Of a DNA stretch of 7,312 nt, positions 6,835 to 7,312 are shown one piece after another. The first letter of the stretch is position 1, and the number at the start of each line of letters is the position of its first letter. The notes below the pieces were generated by a model that saw only the letters and a list, made by a program, of their open reading frames with translations, was not told the DNA's origin and made no database searches. This stretch comes from Acidobacteriaceae bacterium (GTDB lineage Bacteria; Acidobacteriota; Terriglobia; Terriglobales; Acidobacteriaceae), in contig PMWR01000332.1 of the NCBI GenBank assembly GCA_003166055.1, positions 1-7,312 of the forward strand, written 5' to 3'. The position numbers and the translations under genes were made by a program.

Positions 6835-6840
6835 TACACT
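6835..6840 (+). promoter_or_regulatory. Candidate -10 element of mnmE
   Basis: TACACT matches TATAAT at four of six positions and ends 11 bp before the mnmE ATG. No recognisable -35 is seen about 17 bp upstream (CGCAAG). If used, transcription would begin only a few bases before the start codon, giving a nearly leaderless message. That fits the lack of a Shine-Dalgarno sequence. Confidence 0.3.
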
Positions 6841-6851
6841 AACAACAGCGC

Positions 6852-7312
6852 ATGACCGATTTGCAAGCAAGCACGGATACGATTGCCGCCATCTCCACGC
6901 CACCGGGCCGGGGCGGCATTGGCATTGTGCGCCTGAGCGGACCCGAGTCTGCCTCCATTGCCGCCCAATTGGTGCGGCTGCGCCAGCCATTGGAGCACGC
7001 GCGTGCTCGTTTAGCGGATGTATTGGATGGAGACCTGAACGAAGCAGTTCAAATGGATGGTGGTCGAATCGACGAAGCCCTCGTCACCTGGTTTGCCGCG
7101 CCCAACTCCTACACGGCTGAGGATGTCGTGGAGATCGCGGCGCACGGTTCACCCGTCGTGCTGGAGCTGCTGCTCAAGCGGGCGCTGACGCTGGGCGCGC
7201 GCCTGGCCGAGCCGGGCGAATTTACCCAGCGCGCATTCCTGGCCGGCCGTCTCGACCTGACCCAGGCTGAAGCGGTACGGGACCTGATTGAAGCGCAGAC
7301 GCTAACCCAGGT
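6852..7312 (+). CDS. mnmE: tRNA uridine-5-carboxymethylaminomethyl modification GTPase MnmE (TrmE), N-terminal part
   Basis: 153 codons run from the ATG at 6852 off the right edge. The sequence is the MnmE N-terminal, 5-formyl-tetrahydrofolate-binding domain: [26 protein letters not shown] start at residues 9-30, [11 protein letters not shown] at 85-95 followed by AAHGS, and the highly conserved [20 protein letters not shown] at 122-141, then VRDLIEAQT. The central helical domain, the Ras-like G domain and the C-terminal Cys motif lie beyond the window; complete MnmE is about 450-470 aa. With MnmG it modifies the wobble uridine (U34) of certain tRNAs (cmnm5/nm5 groups) in the cytoplasm. The upstream in-frame region offers no other good start, and the bases before the ATG (ACTAACAACAGCGC) hold no Shine-Dalgarno sequence. 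Transcribed divergently from the receptor gene, with about 170 bp between the proposed starts. Confidence 0.96.
   Translation, partial: MTDLQASTDTIAAISTPPGRGGIGIVRLSGPESASIAAQLVRLRQPLEHARARLADVLDGDLNEAVQMDGGRIDEALVTWFAAPNSYTAEDVVEIAAHGSPVVLELLLKRALTLGARLAEPGEFTQRAFLAGRLDLTQAEAVRDLIEAQTLTQ

Noticed and set aside
6671..7120. Plus-strand open frame of 149 codons overlapping mnmE in another frame
   Set aside because: The mnmE frame from 6852 encodes unmistakable conserved motifs. This one is Arg/Cys/Ser-rich with no similarity.
1..7312. CRISPR array, insertion sequence, tRNA/rRNA or toxin-antitoxin locus
   Set aside because: No spaced repeats, transposase motifs, terminal inverted repeats, cloverleaf-like sequence or small paired genes were seen. 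Nearly all of the window is covered by five ordinary genes.

Overview
The window most likely comes from a member of the Acidobacteriota (Terriglobia/Acidobacteriaceae type). The evidence is a high-GC chromosome-like sequence with a very long Oar-like TonB-dependent receptor that has an N-terminal carboxypeptidase-regulatory-like domain and an LPLNGRDF-type plug. This protein class is strongly expanded in that phylum. The taxon is inferred from protein style, not from a marker gene search.

Layout, left to right. (1) Positions 1-281, minus strand: the N-terminal part of a PadR-family repressor that runs off the left edge. (2) Positions 282-470: a 189-bp divergent intergenic region with a convincing padR promoter (-10/-35 with a 17-bp spacer) and a weaker candidate promoter plus a strong ribosome binding site for the next gene. 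(3) Positions 471-1814, plus strand: an exported M20D-type metallo-amidohydrolase. (4) A 20-bp convergent junction with a small inverted repeat that includes both stop codons. (5) Positions 1835-3169, minus strand: an exported serine hydrolase of the class C beta-lactamase / family VIII esterase fold. (6) An 87-bp spacer with two small potential hairpins. (7) Positions 3257 to about 6682, minus strand: the Oar-like outer-membrane receptor. (8) About 170 bp of divergent intergenic DNA with a perfect TATAAT box for the receptor, an 8-bp direct repeat and a possible promoter for the next gene. (9) Positions 6852-7312, plus strand: the N-terminal third of the tRNA-modification GTPase MnmE, cut by the right edge.

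Functional reading. The receptor and the serine hydrolase are co-oriented and may be co-transcribed. With the neighbouring exported amidohydrolase they would make a plausible envelope module for taking up and hydrolysing amide- or ester-containing compounds, with PadR as the candidate local regulator. That link is inference from position only. MnmE is a housekeeping gene unrelated to the module.

I found no mobile element, CRISPR array, tRNA or rRNA, and no clear sign of an undescribed system. The most useful points concern the start of the receptor gene, the unusual SD-less mnmE start, and small repeats around the receptor's 5' end.
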